NCBI GenBank assembly: GCA_002297185.1
Contig: DBJV01000077.1
Span: 40,560-58,781, forward strand
From: Christensenella sp. UBA767
GTDB taxonomy: Bacteria; Bacillota; Clostridia; Christensenellales; CAG-917
Direction: 5' to 3'
DNA length: 18,222 bases
The notes under the pieces were generated by a model. The model saw nothing but the letters and a program-made list of their open reading frames with translations. It searched no databases and was not told the origin of the DNA. Below are positions 1-7,362 of the stretch, piece after piece (position 1 is the first letter of the stretch; each line of letters opens with the position of its first letter). A program made the translations under genes and the position numbers.

Positions 1-283
1 ATCAATGGTAAAAATCGGCGTAAAAGCAGGGTTAATCTAACAGAAACCGTATTATATCATTTGATATAAAATGATTTTTACAAGTGAAAATACCTGTTAA
101 AACACGGTGATTTAACGCAAAAGTCGCTAAAAATTCAAATAAATCCAATCAAAATTTTGACGATTTTGCTAAGATTTTAATCTGAAAAATTAAATTGGAA
201 AATTTGAAATATCCTCTATTTATTTGCGTTTTTATACCTTTCATTGCGTAAAGCTCGGGTTTTGCGAATAATTAAAATACGTG
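1..283. other. AT-rich region downstream of rep, no convincing gene
   Basis: No convincing gene is seen. The stretch is very AT-rich and holds short palindromes: 8-bp arms at 52-69, a 12-bp perfect palindrome TCAAAATTTTGA at 149-160, and AGATTTTAATCT at 172-183. It lies beyond the 3' end of rep, so it is either the left end of the phage-like element or the junction with host DNA. No GC hairpin followed by a T run, as expected of a terminator for rep, is visible. Plus-strand frame 1 is open from base 1 to a TAA at 67-69, too short to call as the end of a gene. Confidence 0.6.
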
Positions 284-1351
284 TCAACTATCGATTTTCA
301 CCGAATTTTTACTTCTGTAATACGTTCTGCCCTTGCCGTCCTTCTTGTAAACTTCAAAGTCTTCACCTATCATATCCTCAAACGTTGCTATATCCATACA
401 CGTTATCACCTTATCTTTGAACTCCAAATTCTGCGTATGATGGAATCTCTTCTTCCCATATCCCACTTCACTCAATTCAGACTTGCTCATATATTTTGAA
501 AGATAACTTACGACTGCGCCTTGAGATATATCGTTTCCCTTCTCGTCTTTTCCTTTCGGAAGAATTGCACACGTCGCAAGTCCGTAATCCCAGAACGGAA
601 ACTCGAACAACGCTGCTCCCGTATTTGAATACATCCACTTCCCGTTCCTATCTTTCATCTGTCGCAGCATAAATGCTTTTGACATCGAAACAAATCCGTG
701 TGCGTGCAATGCCTTTTGTCCGTATCCATTCTCTTTCTTATGACGTTCCCACACAAGCAAGATCTTTGCGTTACAATCGAAACGTTGGATCTTCTTCCGA
801 CAATACGTCCAAAGATCTTTGACCTTATCGTCATCGAATCTATCCACCTTCTGCGGATCGCACGTGAGAGTTATAAAATAATCCCACTCGTTAGACTTTG
901 CATATCCCCAGTATTTATCTACACTCTGCCTTGCGGAGTTTGACATATTCTCCAAAAACTTCGCATTGGATGCATTTTCGTCTTTCGGAAACAATATCCC
1001 GTCTATCTCGATATAATTCCTTCCGCCGGTATTCTCTTGATTCACACTTTCGTCAATGCATCTCAATGGCTCGTCGAAACGAATTATCTCGACTTCACCA
1101 TTCGGAAACTTATTGATAATCGTATTTTTCAAACTCCAATGCTTATATCCGATTATTTTGCAATTTGCACGACACGTGCAAGTTGCGCAATAATGCTGAT
1201 AGATATATCGACGATTCTCATTGTCTGCAAGTTTTTTCTCTGCAATTGCGTAATCGTGATAATTTGCCACCTTTACGTCCGGTATCCATATCGGTGTCAT
1301 CTCATCACGTTTTACACACTTTTGTAATAGAGAATTCAAGAGAGCGTTCAT
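284..1351 (-). CDS. HUH rolling-circle replication initiator (Rep)
   Basis: This 355-residue protein should nick and religate one strand to drive rolling-circle replication of the element. Three Rep motifs appear in order: motif I YFITLTCDP (about 158-166); motif II LHAHG (215-219), whose two histidines bind the metal; and motif III YLSKYMSK (283-290). Motif III has two tyrosines spaced Y-x3-Y with lysines after each, as in the two-tyrosine phiX174-type enzymes. A Glu in VWERHK (E202) precedes motif II. An N-terminal cluster CATCTCRANC (55-64) looks like a zinc knuckle. The ATG start is supported by GGAGG six bases upstream. Rep is the last gene of the element and follows a hairpin-rich gap containing the likely origin. 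A microvirus-type Rep would share these motifs, but the neighbouring Zot-like ATPase favours an inovirus. Confidence 0.88.
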   Translation of the reverse strand: MNALLNSLLQKCVKRDEMTPIWIPDVKVANYHDYAIAEKKLADNENRRYIYQHYCATCTCRANCKIIGYKHWSLKNTIINKFPNGEVEIIRFDEPLRCIDESVNQENTGGRNYIEIDGILFPKDENASNAKFLENMSNSARQSVDKYWGYAKSNEWDYFITLTCDPQKVDRFDDDKVKDLWTYCRKKIQRFDCNAKILLVWERHKKENGYGQKALHAHGFVSMSKAFMLRQMKDRNGKWMYSNTGAALFEFPFWDYGLATCAILPKGKDEKGNDISQGAVVSYLSKYMSKSELSEVGYGKKRFHHTQNLEFKDKVITCMDIATFEDMIGEDFEVYKKDGKGRTYYRSKNSVKIDS

Positions 1352-1371
1352 TTCCAGCCTCCGTGACCTTT

Positions 1372-1401
1372 ATGTTTGCGCAGTATCAAGTGCGCAAACA
1401 T
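1372..1401 (-). other. Predicted double-strand origin: hairpin with CTTGATA nick motif in the loop
   Basis: A perfect 11-bp inverted repeat (1372-1382 and 1391-1401, arm ATGTTTGCGCA) encloses an 8-nt loop. On the minus strand the loop reads CTTGATAC. CTTG/ATA is the known nick motif of pC194-type plasmids and of phiX174, so cleavage would fall between 1387 and 1386. The hairpin lies about 20 bp upstream of the rep start. Assignment as origin is inference from motif, structure and position. Confidence 0.6.
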
Positions 1402-1467
1402 TTTGCCTTCGGCTTTTGACGGCGCACCGGCACTGCTCTTGTGCGCCGTCAAACTTCCGAGGGCAAA
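1402..1467. repeat. Long two-part hairpin in the intergenic region upstream of rep
   Basis: The inner stem is a perfect 13-bp inverted repeat (1415-1427 with 1441-1453, arm TTTGACGGCGCAC) around a 13-nt loop. The outer stem pairs TTTGCCTTCGG (1402-1412) with CCGAGGGCAAA (1457-1467) with one mismatch that becomes G:U on one strand. A small internal loop of 2 and 3 nt separates the stems. It is far more GC-rich than its surroundings and abuts the predicted nick hairpin. It lacks a terminal T run, so it is more likely an origin or packaging structure than a terminator. Confidence 0.7.
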
Positions 1468-1496
1468 TATGGTTTGTTTTCGCTTTCGCTCAAACA

Positions 1497-1526
1497 GTTA
1501 TATTTTTTTGCAACCAAGCCGTGCAA
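1497..1526 (-). promoter_or_regulatory. Possible rep promoter
   Basis: On the minus strand, TTGCAC (1526-1521) and TATAAC (1502-1497) are separated by 18 bp. The -10 matches five of six consensus bases and the -35 matches four. Transcription would start near 1490 and produce a leader of about 140 nt that includes the two hairpins before rep. Part of the -35 overlaps the hairpin at 1515-1547, so the sites may compete. There is no direct evidence beyond the match. Confidence 0.35.
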
Positions 1527-1547
1527 CAGAAATGTTACACGGGCTTG
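1515..1547. repeat. Imperfect hairpin in the intergenic region
   Basis: CAAGCCGTGCAAC (1515-1527) faces GTTACACGGGCTTG (1534-1547) across a 6-nt loop. There is one mismatch and one bulged base. It is the third of four hairpins between the ATPase gene and rep. Confidence 0.55.
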
Positions 1548-1566
1548 CGATATTGTAATATTTACC

Positions 1567-1636
1567 CGATGTCAAGGGGCATTCCGTCCCGAAAATAATT
1601 TGCAAGCAAATTATTTTTGCCTTATCCTTGACATCG
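1567..1636. repeat. Nested cruciform next to the ATPase gene; packaging-signal or terminator candidate
   Basis: The outer arms CGATGTCAAGG (1567-1577) and CCTTGACATCG (1626-1636) are a perfect 11-bp inverted repeat. Inside is a perfect AT-rich repeat, AAAATAATTTGC (1592-1603) with GCAAATTATTTT (1606-1617), and a short GGC/GCC pairing lies between them. The structure begins 8 bp after the stop codon of the ATPase gene. In Ff phages the packaging hairpin occupies the matching place at the far end of the intergenic region from rep. The role here is inferred from position and fold only. Confidence 0.65.
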
Positions 1637-1644
1637 TGACAGGC

Positions 1645-3864
1645 TCATTCGTCTTTTCCGAGGTATTGCATCCAATCTCTGACGAAGTAACTGTTCAATC
1701 GCAACAGCTCCTCTACAGTCGCCTTATCGCCTTTATATATCGGAACGTCTTTTATACCTAACGACGTTCTGGATGCCTTCATTCTGAAGAAACTCGCAAG
1801 AGCATCTGACGAGAATACTCCGCTGAAAATTTTCTTCGGCATTATGTAATACTTCTCTTTCCTTTCCTCGTTAATTACGAGATGTTCAACCTTGCAGCCG
1901 AACGTGTTATATGACTTGACGTAATGATTGTTAATCGCCGTTGCGATTTTTTTCAACAGATACATCGTCAAATTCATATCTCCACGGTCGTGGCGGAATT
2001 TGTAATACGTATTTACAAATCTCGGTACTACAAAGTTATATATCAATTCTTCTATATCAAAGAACGGCAATAACATCTTAATCGAATCAACCGAATCGAT
2101 TTTGACGATATCACCCAATTCTTTCAAGTCCGCATTTATACTCGACGCTCTCTGCATATCCATATACGCAAAGAAAAACTTCCTGTTGCGAATCGTAGCC
2201 TGATGTCTTGACATCTTAAACGTTCCATTAAAGTTGTCGTTCTTCTGATTTACTTCTTCGACAAGTTTTTTAAGTTCCATTGTATCTAACATGTTCCCTC
2301 TTTCCTTGTCACCTTCCGTATAGCCGAGAAGTCCAAACTCAAGAATATCCTTGAATTTGTTATTCTCGTCAAACTTCTTCCCCAATCGCAACATATCGTT
2401 GTCTAATATGTGCGAATTCATAGACGGATTATCTGAATCAAACGTCGGAACTTCAAAGAAGTCCGTCATCCAGAGCGGGAAATTCCCTGCATCATCTATT
2501 GTATCTTTCGTAACGACGGCATAGTTGGAAAATATCATACTCGTCGTCATCGAATAGATAAAGTATGCTTGTGCATAATCTCGCAAAGCATCATATAAAT
2601 GTTCATATTTCAAAGCATTATCGTGCCAAGCACCATAATACTCTACGTCATATCCCCACAAGAACGGTTTTACTTTTCCACGGCGAACGGCAATGTCATA
2701 GAACTTACGATATTCACCGTTCTGATCGTCGTAGTAACGTTCTGCTGCTTTCTTCAAATTTTTGAAATAAACCTCGATACTTTCGAGATTGTAAAGCGAC
2801 GGGCGAATCACTTTTCGTTCAACGACTATACCCAAATAATTTCTCTTATCGATAATGTGTTCACTCATACGATACTTCATATCTTGCTCGAACTCTGCCC
2901 ACGGAAAGTCCGGAAAAGCAAAATCTACTTCGGAAAGGATTTCTCTGGCATCTTCTCGAAGTTTTTGTTGTTGGGACAAGATAACGTCCGTCATAGATAA
3001 CGTTTTGCCTGCGCCCATAGTGGCAAAGAATATAACGAACGTTGACAAAGACTCAATCACAATACGATTAAGCATTTCACGACGGCGCAAACGCTTATAT
3101 CCGGTCTTTTTACGCCATATCAAAATAACTATCAATGCCACTATTACCCAAACCGTAATTGGCACACGTGACAAGATAGACAGATCCGCAAACAGTTTAT
3201 AGAACAAAATATAAACCGATGCATTGAAACCGCCAAGCAGGGTAAAATAACACGCCAAGATCTCGATGGCTATCGTTGCAAGATTAAGCGAGAAAACGAT
3301 TATCATTCCCCACACCGCTTTCCAAAGCCTCGATTCTTTGGCAAATCCGATAAAATCTTTTATAGCATAATATACCGGCGCAATAACCTTCTTTTCAAAG
3401 CGCTTATAAAGCATCAGAGGCTTTGTTTCGACGCCGTGATCAACGTTCTGACCTTTCAAGTTTAGGACGATCAAAAGCCATATAATCAAAGCAAGCGGTA
3501 TTCCGACGAATATAATGTAAAACAAAACATAACCGCCGATCCAAATAGAGTGAAAATACCCTACGATATTTTCAACGTCAATAAGTTTTGTTACGAAATT
3601 TTTAGACTTTTCAATCAACATTGAAAAATCAATCGGAAGAATGCTGTCAAGTGAGATCTCACTCAACTCGAACACGCTTTCAGCATTGAACGAATAATCC
3701 AAAGAAAACATTTTGCAAAACAAACCTGCAATGGAAAGACCGAAATCTTTGCAAGCCTCAAAGAATCGGATATACGATTCTCTAAAGCAGAAAGTGCCGA
3801 GCAATATAAGCACGACGGCAATTCCTGCACAGATTAAGTTTTTCAAAATGTTTTCTTTTTTCAT
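1645..3864 (-). CDS. Zot-like membrane ATPase, predicted virion assembly motor
   Basis: This 739-residue protein probably powers extrusion and assembly of the filament at the membrane, as pI/Zot does. Residues 1-250 hold several hydrophobic helices (about 9-27, 108-136, 184-211 and 234-250). The cytoplasmic ATPase part has a Walker A motif ATMGAGKT (281-288). A Walker B-like stretch FGLLGYTEGDKERGN (about 510-524) offers E517 as the catalytic acid. The segment YMDMQRASSINADLKELGD (567-585) resembles the late Zot motif. Ff pI and Vibrio Zot are about 350-450 residues with one membrane helix, so the multi-helix N-terminus and the length are unusual. The start codon overlaps the stop of the preceding 39-codon gene (TAATG), suggesting coupled translation. 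An alternative is a conjugation-type coupling ATPase, but no relaxase or secretion genes are present. Confidence 0.72.
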   Translation of the reverse strand: MKKENILKNLICAGIAVVLILLGTFCFRESYIRFFEACKDFGLSIAGLFCKMFSLDYSFNAESVFELSEISLDSILPIDFSMLIEKSKNFVTKLIDVENIVGYFHSIWIGGYVLFYIIFVGIPLALIIWLLIVLNLKGQNVDHGVETKPLMLYKRFEKKVIAPVYYAIKDFIGFAKESRLWKAVWGMIIVFSLNLATIAIEILACYFTLLGGFNASVYILFYKLFADLSILSRVPITVWVIVALIVILIWRKKTGYKRLRRREMLNRIVIESLSTFVIFFATMGAGKTLSMTDVILSQQQKLREDAREILSEVDFAFPDFPWAEFEQDMKYRMSEHIIDKRNYLGIVVERKVIRPSLYNLESIEVYFKNLKKAAERYYDDQNGEYRKFYDIAVRRGKVKPFLWGYDVEYYGAWHDNALKYEHLYDALRDYAQAYFIYSMTTSMIFSNYAVVTKDTIDDAGNFPLWMTDFFEVPTFDSDNPSMNSHILDNDMLRLGKKFDENNKFKDILEFGLLGYTEGDKERGNMLDTMELKKLVEEVNQKNDNFNGTFKMSRHQATIRNRKFFFAYMDMQRASSINADLKELGDIVKIDSVDSIKMLLPFFDIEELIYNFVVPRFVNTYYKFRHDRGDMNLTMYLLKKIATAINNHYVKSYNTFGCKVEHLVINEERKEKYYIMPKKIFSGVFSSDALASFFRMKASRTSLGIKDVPIYKGDKATVEELLRLNSYFVRDWMQYLGKDE

Positions 3865-3983
3865 TATGCGTGTATAAATGTGTATATTACGTATCCAATA
3901 ACAAATGCTGACAATATATAGCCGACAATCTTGAGAAGACTTATTGCAACCTTCTTCGTATCAATTTTCGGTTTATCGTTCAT
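3864..3983 (-). CDS. 39-residue single-helix membrane peptide, candidate coat or assembly protein
   Basis: This small gene has 39 codons plus TAA. The peptide has a charged N-terminus MNDKPKIDTKK, then one hydrophobic helix of about 24 residues (13-36, containing GYILSAFVIGYVIY), and a short end IHA. Its ATG overlaps the TGA of the 611-residue gene (ATGA), and its TAA overlaps the ATG of the ATPase gene (TAATG). Both overlaps imply coupled translation and support a real gene. A small helix-only protein beside the Zot-like ATPase fits inovirus coat or end-cap proteins (pVIII, pVII, pIX or pVI types). Which of these it is cannot be decided; there is no cleavable signal peptide. Confidence 0.68.
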   Translation of the reverse strand: MNDKPKIDTKKVAISLLKIVGYILSAFVIGYVIYTFIHA

Positions 3984-5815
3984 TTCTTTTGTTTACTCCG
4001 TGATTTGTTCTTCTTTGCAGTTTTTTTATTCTGCGATTTCTTAACTACAACTTTCTTTCCGGATATCTTCGATACGATAAGTAGAACAATCAACAAAGCA
4101 ATTACTCCGACAATAACTCCAGACATTATGGCAAAAAGTTCACTATTATCGTCAAACCATTTTCGTATATCGTCAAAAGCCTCAGATAAAAAGTTCGATA
4201 TCTTCGATGCCGTATCTCTTACGCCAACACCGACACGAGATGCGTTGTCATACATATCCTTTGCGCCGTTGTGAGCAATGAACGCCTCGATTACACCCGA
4301 ATCAACGTAGAACGAATAATGATAAGCCTGATATTCGTCAAACGCACCAATGACATTGTTCCAAATTCGTTGCAACCAACCGTATTGATAGTCATTAAGC
4401 AGTTTATTATAACTGCTCTTTGAAAGCACACCGATATTTCTAATTGAATCAACCGTTCCTTTGTAATTCGCTTGCTCTGAATCGCAGACCTCGAACATAA
4501 ATTGAGAGAACGAATACGTCAGAGGCATAGTGACGTAACCGAAATAGCCATACAATTCATAATCTTGATAGTCCATAACTTCCGGGAATTTTTGCATTAT
4601 GCGGTTAAAGAAATATTCATAGCCATCATTGCCCGAAGGAAGAATACCGTCACGCACATAAGGATAATAAAAATCACGAAAGGACAAGTTACAATCGAGA
4701 TATATGTCTTGCGTCTGCCCCTCTGCTGTCTTTGCAGAAAGCCATACAGACTTAAAATAATAAGCCTTATAGATATCATTGTTAGCATCATATACGAAAT
4801 TAGTGCAAGCAGACTGCATAACCGCCATAGTTTGAATACCAAGTGCAGCGCGCGCATCAGCAACTCTGATAACGCCGTCAACAACAGGAACCTCGATATA
4901 CTCCGTAACTGCAGATGCAAAAGGCGTAGTGCCGATTTGTTTCAAATACTGGATTTGCACACGCTGCATAGCAAAGTTATTGATTATGCTTTCAGCCTCG
5001 GTTTTCTTGTCGTTCAGGGCATCGAGAGATTCCATGCCGTACATCTTCTTCAAAACATCATAAACGGATACCTTCGAAGAATCAACGATATCAGACTTTA
5101 CGTTATTTTTGCCGGACATCATCAATGATGACGAACTTCTCAAAAAATAACGTATGTATGACGATGACGGCTTAACCACTACATCCAAAGAATGACCGCC
5201 TTTAATCAACAAGTTAGAGCCTTCAAAGATATACGCACCAATCGGTTCATATCCATCCATAGCGTAAAAAACTGCAAATGGATTAATAATCTTTGCTGTA
5301 ACGCCTTGCTTGTATTTTACGATGCCAATCGTAGTATCGGAATACTCGAAACGTTTTAGCATTATTAATTCAGCTTGAACGCCGTCAACAGAAGTATGCA
5401 ATATAACTACGTCCATTATAGGATTGAATGTCTTTCCGTCTGCAGAACACTCATAAAGAACAAACGATTGCGTGTACCAAGACGCTTTATCTTTCTCGAA
5501 TTCCGGATTGGTCAAATTAAGGCGGAATACCAAAGAATTCAAATCGTCTTTGAGAACGCCTGCGCCTAACTCAAAAGCAAAGTTTTCTCCGGTTACCGGA
5601 TATTCACGCCCTGCATTTTGAATGGTAGTATCACGATAAAAATTCGTTGAATCAATTGAATCGTAATTCTTGTAATACTCACTTTCGATTATTTGGACAG
5701 TCTCACTTGCTGCATAAGCTATGTTCGAGTGCGCTGAAAAAAGCATACAAACCCCGATGCAGACAATCAAGAATATCCAAACATATAAGATTTTGTTTAA
5801 TTTATTCGATTTCAT
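3980..5815 (-). CDS. Secreted 611-residue protein with C-terminal anchor; minor-coat/adsorption-like
   Basis: An N-terminal signal peptide (basic start, hydrophobic 10-28, cleavage likely after AYA at about 35) is followed by a large external region. Near the C-terminus is a membrane helix (about 560-581, GVIVGVIALLIVLLIV) and then a 30-residue tail that is almost half lysine. Signal peptide, long ectodomain, membrane anchor and short basic cytoplasmic tail form the architecture of inovirus pIII attachment proteins, and the gene sits just before the ATPase, as in that group. The ectodomain sequence is not recognised, so the role is inferred from architecture and context. Its ATG overlaps the stop of the 197-residue gene (TAATG), and its TGA overlaps the next start (ATGA). 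Confidence 0.65.
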   Translation of the reverse strand: MKSNKLNKILYVWIFLIVCIGVCMLFSAHSNIAYAASETVQIIESEYYKNYDSIDSTNFYRDTTIQNAGREYPVTGENFAFELGAGVLKDDLNSLVFRLNLTNPEFEKDKASWYTQSFVLYECSADGKTFNPIMDVVILHTSVDGVQAELIMLKRFEYSDTTIGIVKYKQGVTAKIINPFAVFYAMDGYEPIGAYIFEGSNLLIKGGHSLDVVVKPSSSYIRYFLRSSSSLMMSGKNNVKSDIVDSSKVSVYDVLKKMYGMESLDALNDKKTEAESIINNFAMQRVQIQYLKQIGTTPFASAVTEYIEVPVVDGVIRVADARAALGIQTMAVMQSACTNFVYDANNDIYKAYYFKSVWLSAKTAEGQTQDIYLDCNLSFRDFYYPYVRDGILPSGNDGYEYFFNRIMQKFPEVMDYQDYELYGYFGYVTMPLTYSFSQFMFEVCDSEQANYKGTVDSIRNIGVLSKSSYNKLLNDYQYGWLQRIWNNVIGAFDEYQAYHYSFYVDSGVIEAFIAHNGAKDMYDNASRVGVGVRDTASKISNFLSEAFDDIRKWFDDNSELFAIMSGVIVGVIALLIVLLIVSKISGKKVVVKKSQNKKTAKKNKSRSKQKK

Positions 5816-6408
5816 TAAAATATAATTTCCTCCACATCAAGCGATATGCTTTTTACTTCCGGAGCCAAAGAAAACCCTATGACAATGATTTCTCCTGATG
5901 CTGACTTGATTTTTAACGAAAACAGATCCTTTCCATAATCGATTGAATCATCGGATAGATATATCTCTTTTTGCGGATAAAGCAAGCGAAGTAATGCCGT
6001 CACGGTGTTTTCTTTCGGCGTAATAATAAGTCCTGAACTTTCAAGCGATACTTCAAGACAAGAATAAACGTCAAGACTTGAATCACCCCAAGTATGTTCC
6101 TCATAGTTCGCATAATAAGTAAACGTATTATCTGATGCAAAGCCTACGCTATATTCATACGCCATTTTGTCATTGGACGTATCGGACGGAAAAAGGACTT
6201 CCACATTTAGCGGACTATTCTTTCTGATTAAAAATCCGCCAAGATCTTCCGTAGTCAGAGTATCATTAACTCGCACGCTGAAGGTTGATACGATTTCGTT
6301 ATTTCGGTCACGCAATTTTACAGCAAAACCTGCTATTGCTCCAAAGAGCAACAGCAGTATAAGCACAGTGATTAAGATTTTTGGAATCGAAGTCTTACGT
6401 TTTGCCAT
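5815..6408 (-). CDS. Membrane-anchored protein with external domain, unknown function
   Basis: This 197-residue protein is not recognised. It has a basic start, one membrane helix (about 10-31, ILITVLILLLLFGAIAGFAV) and an external part rich in alternating hydrophobic residues that looks beta-rich. It ends SISLDVEEIIF, similar to the SFGTPSIIF end of the 293-residue neighbour. AGGTGA lies just upstream of the ATG inside the 10-bp gap from the preceding gene, and the stop overlaps the next start. The position in a run of membrane proteins before the pIII-like gene suggests a structural or assembly role in the virion. Confidence 0.6.
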   Translation of the reverse strand: MAKRKTSIPKILITVLILLLLFGAIAGFAVKLRDRNNEIVSTFSVRVNDTLTTEDLGGFLIRKNSPLNVEVLFPSDTSNDKMAYEYSVGFASDNTFTYYANYEEHTWGDSSLDVYSCLEVSLESSGLIITPKENTVTALLRLLYPQKEIYLSDDSIDYGKDLFSLKIKSASGEIIVIGFSLAPEVKSISLDVEEIIF

Positions 6409-6418
6409 AAATCACCTG

Positions 6419-7300
6419 TTAGAAAATAATCGAAGGAGTACCGAACGATATATTCGTAGGCAATACTTGGTAACTAACAAAATGTGTTGTTACAAGTTCA
6501 CCCTTATAATAAAAAGAGATAACAACTCCATTAGGATCGGATCCGTAATATTCAATAATTTGATCGAGATCAAAGCGATCAGAAACATCGACACTCTCAC
6601 CAGAAGACTCACCAACAAATGTTTTGCAAGTTATTTCTCCGTTAATTGTGCCTTCCCCCCAAATATAATCGGTGGAAACCTTGTAATTTGTAAAAGTAAA
6701 ATAGCCAGTGACATCATCTTCTTCATGATAATGTCCATAATTAAGGCTTTTACACGTAACGGTTTGAGCATTATCAGCAGTATATTTTACTACGATATCT
6801 GTCAATTTTTTATAGCAATCTACAGTTGCAGATGCCTTAATTTCTGGTTTCAAAACACTGCTAACCGTAACCTTGATTTGTTCGCTAAACAACTTTTTGA
6901 AAGTAACTGTTGCTTTTAATTGATTGCTCCCATCTTGAGAAATAGAAACATAATCCGTAACGTTCTTACCCGTAGCCCAAGTAGAAGATGGATTAACAAA
7001 TGCGATACTCCAAGCATAACGCAAAGAAGATGCTTCCGAAGGCGTAACGGTTGCTGTAAGTTCTTTAGTCGTTGTTCCGTCTGCCGCTGTCGTCGCAACG
7101 CCCGATGTAAGCATAATGCCGTTTTCTTCGGTTGCGCTCACCACAATGTCGTCGCTCGACATATCTTTCGATACGTTCAATTCTTCGGTTGAATGGTGCA
7201 TACCGAAGACAACGCCGAGAACTGCGCCGAGAACGAGAACGGCACAAAGAACGCTTACACCGACAATTTGCCACACTTTATTTTTAGAAATGCTTTTCAT
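6419..7300 (-). CDS. Membrane-anchored protein with Ig-like external domain, unknown function
   Basis: This 293-residue protein begins with a basic segment and one membrane helix (about 10-34), placing the rest outside the cell. Residues about 55-165 resemble a bacterial Ig-like (BIG2-type) fold: TATVTPSEASSLRYAWSI, then VSISQDGSNQLKATVTF and KIKASATV-like strands. The remaining 130 residues are not recognised. The C-terminus NISFGTPSIIF matches the shape of the next gene's end. The start is supported by AAGGAG six bases upstream. A 13-bp hairpin separates it from the preceding gene, so its expression may differ from that of the upstream genes. Ig-like domains on phage proteins often bind surface sugars; that is only a possibility here. 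Confidence 0.6.
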   Translation of the reverse strand: MKSISKNKVWQIVGVSVLCAVLVLGAVLGVVFGMHHSTEELNVSKDMSSDDIVVSATEENGIMLTSGVATTAADGTTTKELTATVTPSEASSLRYAWSIAFVNPSSTWATGKNVTDYVSISQDGSNQLKATVTFKKLFSEQIKVTVSSVLKPEIKASATVDCYKKLTDIVVKYTADNAQTVTCKSLNYGHYHEEDDVTGYFTFTNYKVSTDYIWGEGTINGEITCKTFVGESSGESVDVSDRFDLDQIIEYYGSDPNGVVISFYYKGELVTTHFVSYQVLPTNISFGTPSIIF

Positions 7301-7321
7301 ATTTAACTCCTTATAGAATTA

Positions 7322-7351
7322 TTGCCGAGAGTGATTTCTCACCCTCGACAA
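7322..7351 (-). promoter_or_regulatory. 13-bp RNA hairpin with GAAA tetraloop between two structural genes
   Basis: In the minus-strand transcript 7351-7339 pairs with 7334-7322 for 13 base pairs, two of them G:U, closed by the tetraloop GAAA. It sits between the stop of the 174-residue gene and the AAGGAG site of the 293-residue gene. No U run follows, so it is not a classic intrinsic terminator. It could be an RNA stability or processing element, or a partial stop that separates expression levels. Confidence 0.55.
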
Positions 7352-7362
7352 ATCCGATTTCC

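Noticed and set aside
1..69. Open plus-strand frame from the left edge to a TAA, possibly the end of a host gene
   Set aside because: Only 22 codons; an open run of this length is common by chance, and nothing in it is recognisable.
1555..1563. AATATTAC on the minus strand, matching the CRESS-virus nonanucleotide except its first base
   Set aside because: It is an AT-rich 8-mer in AT-rich DNA, is not in a hairpin loop, and the Rep has a two-tyrosine motif; the CTTGATA loop is a better nick candidate.
1570..1575. Perfect -35 box TTGACA on the minus strand in the intergenic region
   Set aside because: It is part of the inverted-repeat arm and no acceptable -10 box occurs at 16-18 bp; the pair at 1497-1526 fits better.
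1441..1761. Plus-strand frame of 106 codons across the intergenic hairpins
   Set aside because: It runs through the inverted repeats and into the 3' end of the ATPase gene in antisense, has no ribosome binding site and gives an implausible protein.
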